Origin: Paenibacillus sp. FSL H7-0331
GTDB lineage: Bacteria > Bacillota > Bacilli > Paenibacillales > NBRC-103111
Direction of reading: 5' to 3'
Assembly: GCF_001956045.1 (NCBI RefSeq)
Contig: NZ_MRTH01000004.1
Coordinates: forward strand, 62,001-126,000
Length of the DNA: 64,000 nucleotides
Of the stretch, positions 9,104 to 18,107 are shown one piece after another; position 1 is the stretch's first letter, and each line of letters begins with the position of its first letter. Made by a program: the position numbers and the translations under genes. The notes beneath the pieces are model-generated. The model saw only the letters and a program-made list of their open reading frames with translations. It had not been told where the DNA came from and made no database searches.

Positions 9104-10711
9104 TTAGTGATGGGTGCAGCAGTGCTGCGCCCGAATCAATTGACCTTCTCTTGCGTGTGTATGCTGATCCTGATCAAAGGTTGGCTTGCCATTAACGATA
9201 ACCTGAGTGATACCTTGAGGATATTGTCTGGGGTCCTCAAAGGTGGCATGATCCTGGATGGTCTCTGGATCGAATACGGCCAGATCGGCTGCATAACCTG
9301 GGACGAGCAAGCCACGCTTACCGAGCTTGAAACGCTGTACAGGGAAGGAAGTCAGCTTGCGTACTGCCTGCTCAAGAGTCAGCACCTTCTCGTCACGTAC
9401 ATATTTGGCAAATACCCTTGGGAAAGTGCCGTAGAGTCGCGGATGCGGCTTGCCTGTTTCACACGTCAGGCTATCCGATGCAATAAGCGACCGCTCATAG
9501 CCGACTACTTGCTTGACATCCTCGTCAGCCATATGGAAATACACAATCGAAATGCGTCCGTCTTCTTCAAGCAGTAAATCAAGCATGCAATCAACCGGAT
9601 GCTGCCCTCTGATTTCGCTAATTTCCTCAATATGCTTGCCTTCGAGAGCCTTGTTCTTATCGGAATGAACAGCTGACAGGTAGATGCTTTGCCAGCCGGT
9701 GGAGCAGACCAGGTTATCCCAATCCTCATGCTCACGCCCCAGCTCTTCACGGATACGTTTGCGCATACTTAAGTCTCTGCATAACTCCAAAACGCCATTG
9801 ATGCCGCCTTCGAGTGACCACGGCGGGAGCACAGTCGTTAAGGTAGTGGAGCCTGCGCTATATGGGTACACATCGCAGGTAACATCAAGTCCGCGGGCAC
9901 GGGCCTGTTCAATCAGCTCCATCGCTTCCATGACCTTGCCCCAGTTGCGCTTGCCTGCAGCTTTCAAATGACTGATATGCAGAGCAACGCCTGTTTTCTC
10001 GGCTATCCAGATCACTTCCTTGACGGATGGGATCAGATTGTTGCCTTCACCGCGAATATGGGTCGAGAATAACCCATTGTACTTAGGCAATATGGAGCAT
10101 AACTCGGCGACCTCCTCCTTTGAGGTGTAGCTGCCTGGAGCATAGAGCAGTCCGATGGAGAAGCCAATAGCACCAGCTTGAAGTCCTTCCTCCAAAAGCT
10201 GCTTCATCAGCTGCAGCTCCTGAGATGTCGCATCGCGTTTGGCGAAACCCATCACGGCAATCCGCAATGCTCCATGTGCGACGTAAGTTGCGATATTCTC
10301 GGAGGGAGCGGAACGCGCGAGCGTATCCATGTACTGGGAGACGGTTTCCCACGGCCACTCCCATGAGGTTTTTCCAAGCACAGGCTGGACGTAGCTTTGC
10401 AGCAGGTCGGCATTCTGCTTGAAAAACGGGGCAGGAGCGAGTCCACAGTTACCCACGACCTCTGTTGTCACACCTTGACGGATTTTAATTTCGCTATGGG
10501 GATGGTCCAGTATCATCAGGTCCGAATGGCAGTGTCCGTCAATAAATCCGGGGGAGATGACCTGTCTATGAACATCGATCGTGCTGCGTGCTTCCTGATC
10601 AAGCTTGCCAACAGCTGCAATCAGCCCATCCTTAATGCCGACATCACCCAAAAACCACGGATTGCCCGTGCCATCTACAATGCGACCGTTTTTCAATATG
10701 AGATCAAGCAT
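9104..10711 (-). CDS. N-acyl-D-amino-acid deacylase family amidohydrolase
   Basis: Zinc-dependent amidohydrolase expected to release D-amino acids from N-acyl derivatives. The N-terminal strand MLDLILKNGRIVDGTGNPWF is family-typical. The metal site GFIDGHCHSD (HxH) lies near residue 65, CGLAPAP near 96 supplies the metal-bridging Cys of D-aminoacylases, and further His/Asp motifs (HISHLK, SDSLTC) follow. The end includes the composite beta domain GYAADLAVFDPETI. The start at 10711 follows AGAAGGAGA by seven bases; in-frame codons up to 10765 overlap the previous gene and lack a ribosome site. Length is 535. It lies in one operon with a D-amino-acid PLP enzyme and RidA. Confidence 0.9.
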   Translation of the reverse strand: MLDLILKNGRIVDGTGNPWFLGDVGIKDGLIAAVGKLDQEARSTIDVHRQVISPGFIDGHCHSDLMILDHPHSEIKIRQGVTTEVVGNCGLAPAPFFKQNADLLQSYVQPVLGKTSWEWPWETVSQYMDTLARSAPSENIATYVAHGALRIAVMGFAKRDATSQELQLMKQLLEEGLQAGAIGFSIGLLYAPGSYTSKEEVAELCSILPKYNGLFSTHIRGEGNNLIPSVKEVIWIAEKTGVALHISHLKAAGKRNWGKVMEAMELIEQARARGLDVTCDVYPYSAGSTTLTTVLPPWSLEGGINGVLELCRDLSMRKRIREELGREHEDWDNLVCSTGWQSIYLSAVHSDKNKALEGKHIEEISEIRGQHPVDCMLDLLLEEDGRISIVYFHMADEDVKQVVGYERSLIASDSLTCETGKPHPRLYGTFPRVFAKYVRDEKVLTLEQAVRKLTSFPVQRFKLGKRGLLVPGYAADLAVFDPETIQDHATFEDPRQYPQGITQVIVNGKPTFDQDQHTHAREGQLIRAQHCCTHH

Positions 10712-10742
10712 AGAAACGTCTCCTTCTGTTCGGATTCGGTAG

Positions 10743-11876
10743 TTATTCCAACATCCCGCGCCCAAGCACGGTCATTTCCTCGTATGCAGCGCCGTCATTG
10801 AAATACACTTTGTTATGCAGATTAACCGTGCTGCAAATATGGTTCGGGATGATCCGCAATCGGCTGCCGACCTGCAGGTTGGCTTTCTGCGCGTTCGGGC
10901 CAAGCCGCAGCATACCATGCTCTTCCGAGAGCCGTTCCAGTACAGCGTCGTCCAGACCATCGATATGGCCGAAGCCCTGGAGCATGAGCGGTTCGACATT
11001 CGGCTGTACATCGGTGGCAAACGTTTTGCTGCCGCCGTCGACAACAGCGAGATCTTCTGACGGTCGGCTCACGACCGTGACCCAGACGCTGCCTGCACAA
11101 TCCTCCAGGCTGCACACACCCAGACGGGCCTGCATGCGATCTTGATACACATAAGTGCCCGGTCGGATTTCGGTTACGCCCTCCACGGCAGCTGCATACA
11201 TGCCTGTTGGAGTTGAGCCTACACTCACATCGACGATTGGAATGCCACTCGCGCGCAGCCGCGCAGCCAAATCGGCCATGATGTGGCCTTCATCCTCACC
11301 TGCGGTTTGCAAATCGAGTGTTGGCTTCTGCTTGTAGATCGCTCCGCGGAACGTATAAATGCCCGTCAACCGCAAGTGCTCCAATGCATGGATACCTGCG
11401 GCCAATTCTGGTGCCTGATCGTACAGCACGCCAGTTCGACGCAGACCGGTATCGATCTCCAGTCTTACTTGAAGCTGGTGGCCGCTGCGGCCGGCTGCTT
11501 CGTTCATACGCTCAGCACCCTCCAGGCTGTCCACAGCTGTAATCAGTGTGATTTGTTGGCTCAGTCGGATTGCGCGTTCGAGCTTGTCAGTCGTCACAAG
11601 CGGATAAGCGATAAAAATATTCGTTATCCCATGCTGTGCCATGACCTCAGCTTCGGACACCTTGGCCACAGTAATGCCTACAGCTCCGGCTTGCAGCTGC
11701 TGATGGGCGACCCAAGGCAATTTATGTGTTTTGGCGTGGGGACGAAGCTGAACCTGATTGCTGCGGGCCACCTCCGCCATCTTGTGAATGTTACGCTCCA
11801 TTGCCGCTTTATCTATTTCGATAAAAGGGGTTTGTGGTTCCTTATTTACGGTCGACTTGCTTGCTGCTTCGCTCAT
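10743..11876 (-). CDS. DSD1/D-threonine aldolase-like PLP enzyme (alanine racemase fold)
   Basis: Fold-type III PLP enzyme of the D-threonine aldolase/D-serine dehydratase group, 377 residues. The Schiff-base lysine is Lys49 in RPHAKTHK. The second domain is the DSD1-like beta domain, with the C-terminal His/Cys pair of the metal site visible in PNHICSTVNL. It should cleave, dehydrate or otherwise turn over a D-amino acid in the cytosol. The ATG overlaps the stop of the upstream regulator gene by four bases (ATGA), and a deacylase follows 31 bases downstream. The precise reaction (aldolase, deaminase or racemase) cannot be decided from sequence. Confidence 0.9.
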   Translation of the reverse strand: MSEAASKSTVNKEPQTPFIEIDKAAMERNIHKMAEVARSNQVQLRPHAKTHKLPWVAHQQLQAGAVGITVAKVSEAEVMAQHGITNIFIAYPLVTTDKLERAIRLSQQITLITAVDSLEGAERMNEAAGRSGHQLQVRLEIDTGLRRTGVLYDQAPELAAGIHALEHLRLTGIYTFRGAIYKQKPTLDLQTAGEDEGHIMADLAARLRASGIPIVDVSVGSTPTGMYAAAVEGVTEIRPGTYVYQDRMQARLGVCSLEDCAGSVWVTVVSRPSEDLAVVDGGSKTFATDVQPNVEPLMLQGFGHIDGLDDAVLERLSEEHGMLRLGPNAQKANLQVGSRLRIIPNHICSTVNLHNKVYFNDGAAYEEMTVLGRGMLE

Positions 11877-12538
11877 TCCTGGTCCTCATTCCTCTCAGTT
11901 TGAGTTTTGCTTTCTTCCAAATAGCTGTACAGCGTGTACTTGGAAATGTTCAAGTAGCTGCATATTTTCTCGCCGCTCTTTTTTACCAGGAAAGCACCTT
12001 TCAGGTCCAACAGCTGAATCATCTTCATTTTGTCCTCTTTCGTCATCGCGGCTACCGGCTTGCCTACCTGCTCCTGAGCTTCCTGAAGCAGGGCTTCGAG
12101 CAGATCGCTCACATTGCTGACGAACGATTCCTTCACATCTACCTGCTGCCCACCAGTCGTTAGTGAATCCAATGTTCGCTTTGCCATCATCAGATCAGTC
12201 ACATCATAATTGATGCATATGGCTGCGATCGTTGCGCCCTTGCTGTTTTTCTTGTACAACGAAGTGGAACGAAGGATGCGGCCATCCTTGGTTTGGGTAA
12301 TGTAATTGAAGCGATTTCCATTAACCTGACTACCACGCAAAATTTCCAATCCCAGATTCGTACCAGGGTCGCCGACCTTCCGTCCGGTTATATGACCATT
12401 CTCAATCGCTACAATGGTGCTTTCGTAATCTCCGGTCAAATCATGAAGCACGACCTCGCACTGATCCCCGAATTGAGCGGCAATACCTTTGATCAGATCG
12501 TTAAAGAACTCAAAATCCTCACGAATAGACTCCATCAT
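11873..12538 (-). CDS. DauR/YheO-like transcriptional regulator (PAS + HTH)
   Basis: Transcription factor with an N-terminal YheO-type PAS domain (about residues 8-125, including CEVVLHDLTGDYESTI and ICINYDVTDLM) and a C-terminal YheO/DauR helix-turn-helix (about 165-210, KICSYLNISKYTLYSYLEES). Members include DauR, which controls D-arginine catabolism in Pseudomonas. As first gene of a D-amino-acid operon it is likely the operon's own regulator, responding to a D-amino acid (inference). The 221-residue length is typical. The ribosome site AAGGAG lies ten bases before the chosen ATG. Confidence 0.9.
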   Translation of the reverse strand: MMESIREDFEFFNDLIKGIAAQFGDQCEVVLHDLTGDYESTIVAIENGHITGRKVGDPGTNLGLEILRGSQVNGNRFNYITQTKDGRILRSTSLYKKNSKGATIAAICINYDVTDLMMAKRTLDSLTTGGQQVDVKESFVSNVSDLLEALLQEAQEQVGKPVAAMTKEDKMKMIQLLDLKGAFLVKKSGEKICSYLNISKYTLYSYLEESKTQTERNEDQE

Positions 12539-12591
12539 TCATCACGGTCTCCTTATTTGAAAATAACTCATGTAAAGTAGCGCCTGTAAAA

Positions 12592-12619
12592 ATAGTAACA
12601 CAAACAAAAATAAATTCAA
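12592..12619 (-). promoter_or_regulatory. Candidate SigA promoter of the D-amino-acid operon
   Basis: On the minus strand TTGAAT (12619-12614) and TACTAT (12597-12592) are spaced by 16 bases. Transcription would begin about 45 bases before the DauR-like start codon, leaving room for its AAGGAG site. The spacing is slightly short and both boxes match consensus at four or five of six positions. Confidence 0.45.
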
Positions 12620-12752
12620 ACATAAATTTAGTTAGAATGAATAAAAGTTTGCTTCATTTGATTTATTTGACGATCATATAAAGCTCTATGAGCGATTTGT
12701 GGGCTGTATAAAAAAATGGCATAAACCACAATATAAGGATGAGGTGGGGCCA

Positions 12753-14099
12753 ATGTCATTTTCCTGTGAAAAAACGCCACAATTACATATTAACCAGATA
12801 TTCGAAAATAGCTACGATTTCATATGTGCAGAAACGGTATTGAATAATACAATCGTACATATTTGTTATTTGCAATCATTAGTGAATTTTAAAGAAACGC
12901 TGGATTTGTTAGTTAATCAGCTCAGCGATGCCGAAGAGGGTATGGATCCAATTCGGTATATAGCATTGTCCTATAATGTCAGAATGAATCTATCCCTGGA
13001 TGAACTGGTTAAATCTGTATTGCGGGGTATGTTGATTGTTTTTAAACAGGATGAGATCGAGAATGTAGTGTTTGAACCTTTACATCCTAATATTGCCCGG
13101 AGCGTCGGCGAAGCTCTAAATGAGAATCCCATCCAAACATCCATGGATGCTTTTACCGAAGATATGAAACTGAATGTTGGTCTGATGCGCAGAAAACTGA
13201 TGACACAAGACTTAATCATTCAATCACATTCCTTAGGATCTGCTTACCCGCGTGAATTGGCGGTTCTTTATCTTCAGGATCAGGCCGACCCTAAGATGGT
13301 CAAGCTTATTCAGGATTGCTTAAATGAGAATAAAATGATGGACATATCTGATATTCAGCATTTATTGAAAGCATTAAAGCAGCCTCGGTTCAGCCTCGTT
13401 CCAACCTATGTGACTTCAGAGCTTCCCGTAACGACAAAGCACTACTTGCAGGATGGACGGGTCGTGATTTTATTGGATCATTTTCCGTTTGCCATTTCGT
13501 TTCCTGCTATTGTAACGGATTTCTGGGCAGTGAAGACCGATCAGGACCATCCGGTCCCTTTTATGATTCTATATCGAATTATACGCGTAATTTCTCTATT
13601 AGTAGCCATTTCCATGCCCGGCTTGTATGTGGTCCTCAATGCTGTTAATCCAGAGCTTCTGCGAATTCAACTTGCGGTGTCTATTACAGATTCCAGAGAA
13701 GGGGTTCCGTACCCGGTATTAGTTGAAGTCCTGCTTATGCTGATCATCATTGAAATGGTCATTGAAGCGAGTATTCGGCTTCCCAAGAGCATCGGTCCAA
13801 CGATCACGATGGTAGGCGGTATTATTCTTGGAGAAGCGGTAGTTCAGGCCAGACTGATGAGTAATTTTTTGATTATTATCGTAGCGGCTACCACCATTGC
13901 GCATTTTTCATTGGGAACGTATATGAATTCACTCTCGATTCGATTGTATAAGTACGTAGTTATTTTTTTCAGTGCTTTATATGGAATTTTGGGTTTGATG
14001 TCTTCCCTCGTTCTATTGTGTTTCTATTTGGGGAGTATTACCACCTTTTCCGTCCCTTATTTGAGTTACACCGCAAAAAGAGGGAATTCTGATGAATAA
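12753..14099 (+). CDS. Spore germination protein, GerA family (A subunit)
   Basis: A subunit of an inner-spore-membrane germinant receptor. The PF03323-type layout is visible: a hydrophilic N-terminal half to about residue 255 containing the conserved PRELAVLYLQDQADPKMV and GRVVILLDHFPFAISFPA blocks, then about five membrane segments, including the conserved RLPKSIGPTITMVGGIILGEAVVQA. The 448 residues are shorter than the usual 480-550 because the N-terminus is trimmed. The start at 12753 follows GAGGTGGGG; an upstream in-frame ATG at 12699 lacks a ribosome site. It overlaps the B-subunit gene by eight bases. The germinant is unknown. Confidence 0.92.
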   Translation: MSFSCEKTPQLHINQIFENSYDFICAETVLNNTIVHICYLQSLVNFKETLDLLVNQLSDAEEGMDPIRYIALSYNVRMNLSLDELVKSVLRGMLIVFKQDEIENVVFEPLHPNIARSVGEALNENPIQTSMDAFTEDMKLNVGLMRRKLMTQDLIIQSHSLGSAYPRELAVLYLQDQADPKMVKLIQDCLNENKMMDISDIQHLLKALKQPRFSLVPTYVTSELPVTTKHYLQDGRVVILLDHFPFAISFPAIVTDFWAVKTDQDHPVPFMILYRIIRVISLLVAISMPGLYVVLNAVNPELLRIQLAVSITDSREGVPYPVLVEVLLMLIIIEMVIEASIRLPKSIGPTITMVGGIILGEAVVQARLMSNFLIIIVAATTIAHFSLGTYMNSLSIRLYKYVVIFFSALYGILGLMSSLVLLCFYLGSITTFSVPYLSYTAKRGNSDE

Positions 14100-15153
14100 A
14101 AATTTGGTTTTAATTTTATTTTTACTTGTTCATCTATCTTTGTTTTTTTATCTGTATCCGGTGAACATTATCGAAGCGGCAGCGAAGGGCAGTTGGGAAC
14201 CTATACTGGTCGGTTTTCTGTTGGAGGCGCTTCTTACTGGCGTCTATCTTAAAGGATTATCGGCTTTTCCAGGTAAGGATATTGTCGATATATTCACTGG
14301 AATTTCGGGAAAATGGATAGCAAGAGCTATGCTTATTCCCTATTTCATTTTTCTGTTTGTAAATTTCAACGTTGCTCATCGTATGGAATTGGATTCGGTT
14401 AACGTTGTACTCCTGCCCAAAACCCCCATGTTATTTCTATTGTTACTTTATGGGATCCCCTTTTACGCAGCGTGGAAAGGCATTCATTCTATTGCACGAG
14501 GGGCGGTAATCGTGTGTATCTTTGGTGTGCCTCTTATCCTGTTCTCCTTGATGAGCAGCATCAAAAATTTTAATTTTTATCAGATTTTCCCTTTGTTAGA
14601 TGTCCATATGACGTTCTTTAGTAAAACACAATTTTATTCGGCGCTTTTCGCTCATTCTGGTTTTCTGTTTCTCGGGATGCTGGGTCTCAAAGAAAAGATA
14701 AGCATCCGTAATATCATTCTGGTCTTAATGGTACTTTTCTTTTTTGGACTGTGCACCGTTTACGTACCCTTATTGATTTTTGGTCCCGAAGCGCTTATTT
14801 ATTTGCGATATCCCGTCGTGTTAACCTCGGATACAGTCGATATGGAATGGGTTATCTTTGATTGGCTGCCTACTTTTTTTGTTATTTCTACAATAGCCAT
14901 TTCCATGGTGGAAGCAGCCGTATCCTTCTGGATCATGACAACTCTATTGCAGAAACTGTTTTCTTTTCGAAAACGAGGATGGGCAATCCTTTGCTTAGGC
15001 GTCATGTTGTATGTGTCTAGTGCGATGATCATCAATACGGATTTGCTGGATCGATTGAATTCGTGGAATACGATCTTTTGTTTGTACAGTATTATTGTCA
15101 TCCCGATGATGATTTGGATGATGAGTTCAAAGTATAGGAGGGGTTCCGCGTGA
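14092..15153 (+). CDS. Spore germination protein, GerB family (APC-like permease subunit)
   Basis: B subunit of the germinant receptor, 353 residues with about ten hydrophobic segments spread along the whole length, as in amino-acid/polyamine permease-related GerB proteins. Typical stretches are LLEALLTGVYLKGLSAFPGKDIVDI and RYPVVLTSDTVDM. The start lies inside the end of the A-subunit gene (eight-base overlap, with GAGGGAATTCTG as ribosome site), and the stop overlaps the C-subunit start, so the three subunits are translationally coupled. It should bind the germinant with the A subunit in the inner spore membrane. Confidence 0.92.
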   Translation: MNKNLVLILFLLVHLSLFFYLYPVNIIEAAAKGSWEPILVGFLLEALLTGVYLKGLSAFPGKDIVDIFTGISGKWIARAMLIPYFIFLFVNFNVAHRMELDSVNVVLLPKTPMLFLLLLYGIPFYAAWKGIHSIARGAVIVCIFGVPLILFSLMSSIKNFNFYQIFPLLDVHMTFFSKTQFYSALFAHSGFLFLGMLGLKEKISIRNIILVLMVLFFFGLCTVYVPLLIFGPEALIYLRYPVVLTSDTVDMEWVIFDWLPTFFVISTIAISMVEAAVSFWIMTTLLQKLFSFRKRGWAILCLGVMLYVSSAMIINTDLLDRLNSWNTIFCLYSIIVIPMMIWMMSSKYRRGSA

Positions 15154-16259
15154 TACCTCGCATTGTCATCCGTGTAGGACTCCTTCTATGCTGTCTGGGC
15201 TGCCTGGGAATTCTCACTAGCTGCTGGGACACCAAGGATATTAACAAAAGACTCATGCCTGTTGTCATGGGGGTTTGCAAAAATGGCGATCAGCCCTATA
15301 AAATTATATTGCAGGTTCCGAGTCCCCAGAAGAAGGGTTCTCAATACTTGGAGGGTGAGGCCCAAACGATTAACAAAGCTATAGATGAAATACGTACAAA
15401 ATCTGAAAAAAGTGTTGACCTGCTTCATTTAAGGTTATTTCTAATATGCGAAAAAACGGCAAAAAATAATATTAATGACATTGTCAATTATGGGGTACAG
15501 GCAAACGATATTTCGGTAAAAGGGTTGGTCGGTATTGTGAGAGGTGATTTCGAGAAGACGATGCATCACAAAATCCAATCGAATCCTGAGCTGTCATCCT
15601 ATGATTTTTTCAGTGAACAGGCGGGGTGGACTCCCGATAATACGATCAAACGGCTATGGGAAGTGTTTCGTGATATTAATTCGTATACTCAGGATATGGC
15701 CATTCCTATTCTTAGTAAAGGAACCGACACCCTGTATAATTTCGAAGGCTCTGCCATTATGCGAAGGGACAAAATGGTGGGTGATATTTCTCCGGATGAA
15801 ACCTTGATTTACAATACCTTTCAAAGAAAGTATACAGGAGGAACGATCGAGGTTTCGCAGAATAGCAGTGTCTTGATTAAGAAGGCAACCATTAGCCATA
15901 AAGTGAAGTGGACGGTTGTAGGTCCCAGTATGCAAAGTCGGATGAAATTGGAGGTAGTCATTGCAGAGAATAGAGATATCCTATCCGACGATGATATCGC
16001 AAAGCTGCTTAAAGAAGATATCGAAAAAAAGGCGGAAAAGCTCATTAACCGACTGCACACCTATAAAGCCGATGCCCTTGGCATAGGACAATATTTTCGA
16101 AGAATCATGACGGAGAGTCAGATGAAAAACTGGAAAAAGCAATGGTTCCCACAAATGAAGCACGAAGTCACAGTAGATATAACGATTCTCAACAACATCT
16201 ATTTCAAATCTTCTAATAAAATGAAGTCAAGACCTGGTACTTCACCAGAAAGTAAATGA
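15150..16259 (+). CDS. Spore germination lipoprotein, Ger(x)C family
   Basis: C subunit of the germinant receptor, anchored as a lipoprotein. The hydrophobic leader runs straight into a lipobox (ILTSC, Cys26) and the family hallmark SCWDTKDINKR. The mature region of about 340 residues ends with the Ger(x)C domain (TYKADALGIGQYFRR, MKNWKKQWFPQ). Length 369 is normal. It overlaps the GerB stop by four bases and is the last gene of the gerABC-type operon. No clear terminator follows in the 126 bases before the next kinase. Expression is expected in the forespore under SigG, but no confident SigG promoter was found upstream of the A gene. Confidence 0.92.
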   Translation: MIPRIVIRVGLLLCCLGCLGILTSCWDTKDINKRLMPVVMGVCKNGDQPYKIILQVPSPQKKGSQYLEGEAQTINKAIDEIRTKSEKSVDLLHLRLFLICEKTAKNNINDIVNYGVQANDISVKGLVGIVRGDFEKTMHHKIQSNPELSSYDFFSEQAGWTPDNTIKRLWEVFRDINSYTQDMAIPILSKGTDTLYNFEGSAIMRRDKMVGDISPDETLIYNTFQRKYTGGTIEVSQNSSVLIKKATISHKVKWTVVGPSMQSRMKLEVVIAENRDILSDDDIAKLLKEDIEKKAEKLINRLHTYKADALGIGQYFRRIMTESQMKNWKKQWFPQMKHEVTVDITILNNIYFKSSNKMKSRPGTSPESK

Positions 16260-16385
16260 AATGTAACCGTGTTAAATCATTAAACAGCACCTAGTTATAC
16301 CTGTAATGGGAGCGTTATAATATTAAATATAGAGGGCCTGCTGCCAATCTGGAGGAGGCCATTGGTTTCAAAGGGGGAGAGAACA

Positions 16386-18107
16386 ATGACCATAAACAAG
16401 AGACAGTTATTTTTCTCGCTTCGTCTGAAGTTTTTACTTGCTTTTACCTTATTTATTGTGGCGCCCGTTCTATTGATGATGTACCTATACTTCGTTCAAT
16501 CTGACAAAATATTTATGGAAACGATGACCGATACACAAACCCAGGTGCTGAAGCGGGTTACGGATCGGGCTGACGATATGTTGAACCGTACTTTAAATGT
16601 TTCTAATCTGCTCATTAACGATTATGATGTTTTGCAGTTGCTAAGAAGCTCGGGGCTGTCTAATTTAGATGATTACCCTACCTATCAGAGGGTCATTGGT
16701 CTACAAAGCAAGATGGACAATCTGATCGCCTATATACTGGACAACCATGCCGTTGTTGCGGTTTATGGGTTGGATGGCAGCATTTATGCGACAAATCAGG
16801 ATGAAACGATTCTTAAAGTAATGCCAGATTACGTGAAGCAAGCCAAAGAAAAAAACGGTGCTCCTGCTTGGGACGTCAATCCTTCATTGAAAGTTAAAGG
16901 TCTTGAAGGGAACCAGGAGGGGGGCTTTATTACCATGGTCCGGTTAATTAAGGGTGAGACGACAAAGGGGTACGGCTTGGTCTTTATCGCATTTCCCATC
17001 AAGGAGATGTTTCTCGGGTCCAGTGGTGTAGAGGAGGATTCCCGTGCCCAGTTTCTGATATCCGATAGGAATCGTCTGTTGTGGGGACGGGATGATTTGT
17101 GGAACCGGATTGAATCGGGTAATGAACAATCCCTATTTACACAAACCTTAAAAGCAACCGGCTGGCAGCTGCGATGGATCCCCATGCAGGAACCATGGCT
17201 GCAGCAGTTGAAAAACGTGCGTTCCACAACGACATGGAGTGTCATCATTGTATTCGCGTGCTTCCTATTCATCTATGTCTACTTTACCCTTCGATTAATG
17301 AAGCCTATTCGTTCACTCGTGCAGGCCATGGGCAAAGCATCATCAGGAAATTTCGAAAAGCCAGCTCTGGCGGGAAGAAATGATGAAATCGGACTGCTGA
17401 GCCACCACTTCAATCGTATGCTGTCCAGCTTGAAGGAAATGGTTGCAACGCTTCGGGAAGAGCAGCAGCTAAAAGAGGAAGCGAGATTTCTTGCCCTGCA
17501 AGCCCAGATTTCACCTCATTTCCTGTTTAATGCACTCAATTCGATTAAGTGGCTGGCCTTATTCTCAGGTGCCAAAAACGTCGCGGATATGATTACCTCC
17601 CTTGGTATTATGCTGAGCTACAGTATGAAGCAGGAGAGCGAGGTTGTCACATTGAAAGCAGAGCTTGATTTTATACAGCATTATTTTGCACTCCAAAAAA
17701 TTCGTTTTAATGATAATATAGAGTTGTCGATTGATGTCGACGAAAATTTGTTGTCTGCCCGCATGCTTAAATTCACCCTGCAGCCTATTGTGGAGAACAG
17801 CATCATTCATGGGAATCGAATACCGCTGGTCATCCGCATCACGGCCTATCATGAAGATGACTTATTGTTCGTCACCATTACAGATAATGGGCAAGGGCTG
17901 TCTGAGAGTAAGCTTGCCGATGACGATTCTCAGAGATCCGATCCCATCAGGCAAGGGAAATATAGCGGAATCGGGCTTGAGAATGTACAAAGTCGGATAC
18001 GCATGCATTTTGGCGAACCGTATGGGCTATTTATGCACAATAGGTTGGATGCGGGAGCGGAGACGGTGATCAGGCTGCCTTGGAGGGGGATGGAAGATTC
18101 AGCATGA
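16386..18107 (+). CDS. YesM-type sensor histidine kinase
   Basis: Second membrane sensor of the YesM class, 573 residues. Helix 1 is at about residues 12-36 and an extracellular Cache-like domain extends to about 280. Helix 2 lies at about 286-307 and is followed by HAMP. The His_kinase motif has phosphoacceptor His378 (QISPHFLFNALNS), and the HATPase domain shows PIVENSIIHG and DNGQGL. The start at 16386 follows GGGGGAGAG; codons upstream to 16362 are open but lack a site. The stop overlaps the regulator ATG. A perfect TATAAT hexamer lies at 16316-16321, but no matching -35 box was seen. Its likely target is the sugar ABC system downstream. Confidence 0.92.
   Translation: MTINKRQLFFSLRLKFLLAFTLFIVAPVLLMMYLYFVQSDKIFMETMTDTQTQVLKRVTDRADDMLNRTLNVSNLLINDYDVLQLLRSSGLSNLDDYPTYQRVIGLQSKMDNLIAYILDNHAVVAVYGLDGSIYATNQDETILKVMPDYVKQAKEKNGAPAWDVNPSLKVKGLEGNQEGGFITMVRLIKGETTKGYGLVFIAFPIKEMFLGSSGVEEDSRAQFLISDRNRLLWGRDDLWNRIESGNEQSLFTQTLKATGWQLRWIPMQEPWLQQLKNVRSTTTWSVIIVFACFLFIYVYFTLRLMKPIRSLVQAMGKASSGNFEKPALAGRNDEIGLLSHHFNRMLSSLKEMVATLREEQQLKEEARFLALQAQISPHFLFNALNSIKWLALFSGAKNVADMITSLGIMLSYSMKQESEVVTLKAELDFIQHYFALQKIRFNDNIELSIDVDENLLSARMLKFTLQPIVENSIIHGNRIPLVIRITAYHEDDLLFVTITDNGQGLSESKLADDDSQRSDPIRQGKYSGIGLENVQSRIRMHFGEPYGLFMHNRLDAGAETVIRLPWRGMEDSA

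Noticed and set aside
9080..9577. 165-codon plus-strand frame opposite the deacylase gene
   Set aside because: It is antisense to a well-supported amidohydrolase and has no family features.
12640..12752. SigG promoter upstream of the germination genes
   Set aside because: A CATATAA near 12677 resembles a -10 box, but it has a mismatch and no suitable -35 element at the right distance.
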